The position numbers were made by a program, and so were the translations under genes. This document shows positions 63,773 through 64,000 of a DNA stretch of 64,000 bases, one piece after another (positions within the stretch are counted from its first letter, which is position 1; each line of letters starts with the position of its first letter). The notes under the pieces were generated by a model that saw nothing but the letters and a program-made list of their open reading frames with translations, ran no database searches and was not told the origin of the DNA. Source of the DNA: Gloeobacter morelensis MG652769 (GTDB lineage: Bacteria; Cyanobacteriota; Cyanobacteriia; Gloeobacterales; Gloeobacteraceae); NCBI RefSeq assembly GCF_021018745.1, contig NZ_CP063845.1:4402001-4466000 (forward strand), read 5' to 3'.

Positions 63773-64000
63773 TTCGCGGTCTAACGTTCAAGATATATCA
63801 CAACTATACGATTTCAAGACGATTTCAAGCATTCTTCAGTCAAGGCTTTACGCATTTTTAACGTGCAAGCGCGACAAAATTGGCGCTAGCGGCCGGTTTC
63901 ACGGACAAAGTGCGTTAAAAAGCTGAGCAAAAGTTCATGTTTCCGGCCTTTGTGGGCTTTAACTGGAGTTTACTCGCCTACATGCTTTGGGTCGCTTAGA
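63773..64000. other. window end, no gene seen
   Basis: There are 228 bases upstream of the hypothetical gene with no ORF or hairpin that I can support; it probably holds that gene's promoter. Confidence 0.5.

Overview
The window looks like chromosome of a high-GC cyanobacterium, most plausibly Gloeobacter or a close relative. The evidence is a set of cyanobacterial families (PsbM, DUF1815, DUF2949, a Ycf35/DUF1257 protein, a DevBC exporter, a short PII homologue) in a GC-rich genome with many IS remnants. The genus is inferred; the cyanobacterial assignment is firmer. I found no rRNA, tRNA or CRISPR array.

Layout. 1-6000 is an accessory island: a partial Rpn-type nuclease gene, a HINT polymorphic toxin split cleanly by an IS3-family (IS407-like) element, its immunity gene, and the wrecks of an IS4-like and an IS110-like element. 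6000-36000 is mostly housekeeping: an exported thioredoxin/peroxiredoxin/TPR operon, yajQ, hisG, pspA, psbM (34 codons), moaC, tal, a Kelch protein, a glutathionyl-hydroquinone reductase, a three-gene membrane stress cassette, an etfB-etfA-ETF:quinone oxidoreductase operon, a Sua5/YciO protein, sulfite reductase, and an HtrA protease-serpin-prohibitin-prohibitin run.

36000-42000 is the most unusual part. A glycogen-phosphorylase-like protein that has lost its PLP lysine and phosphate-binding residues is followed by a zinc-ribbon peptide, a PII homologue without the T-loop modification sites, an APH/P-loop double kinase and a universal stress protein. Three copies of one bipartite promoter-like motif lie here: before the pseudo-phosphorylase, before the PII gene, and before an ORF-free stretch that ends in a perfect intrinsic terminator (candidate small RNA). 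I infer a stress- or energy-limitation regulon.

42000-64000 holds bolA, vapBC, a carotenoid-isomerase-like oxidoreductase, an intact glgP (a good contrast to the pseudo-enzyme), map with a perfect 15-bp-arm palindrome upstream, a broken VapC, devB-devC without devA plus a TetR gene, a response-regulator/thioredoxin-reductase-like fusion without the CxxC, a TacA/TacT toxin-antitoxin pair, a second Rpn-type gene, full-length metH, and an AT-richer end with DUF2283/DUF4258 genes. Two copies of a roughly 190-bp GC-rich dispersed repeat lie near antitoxin-like genes.
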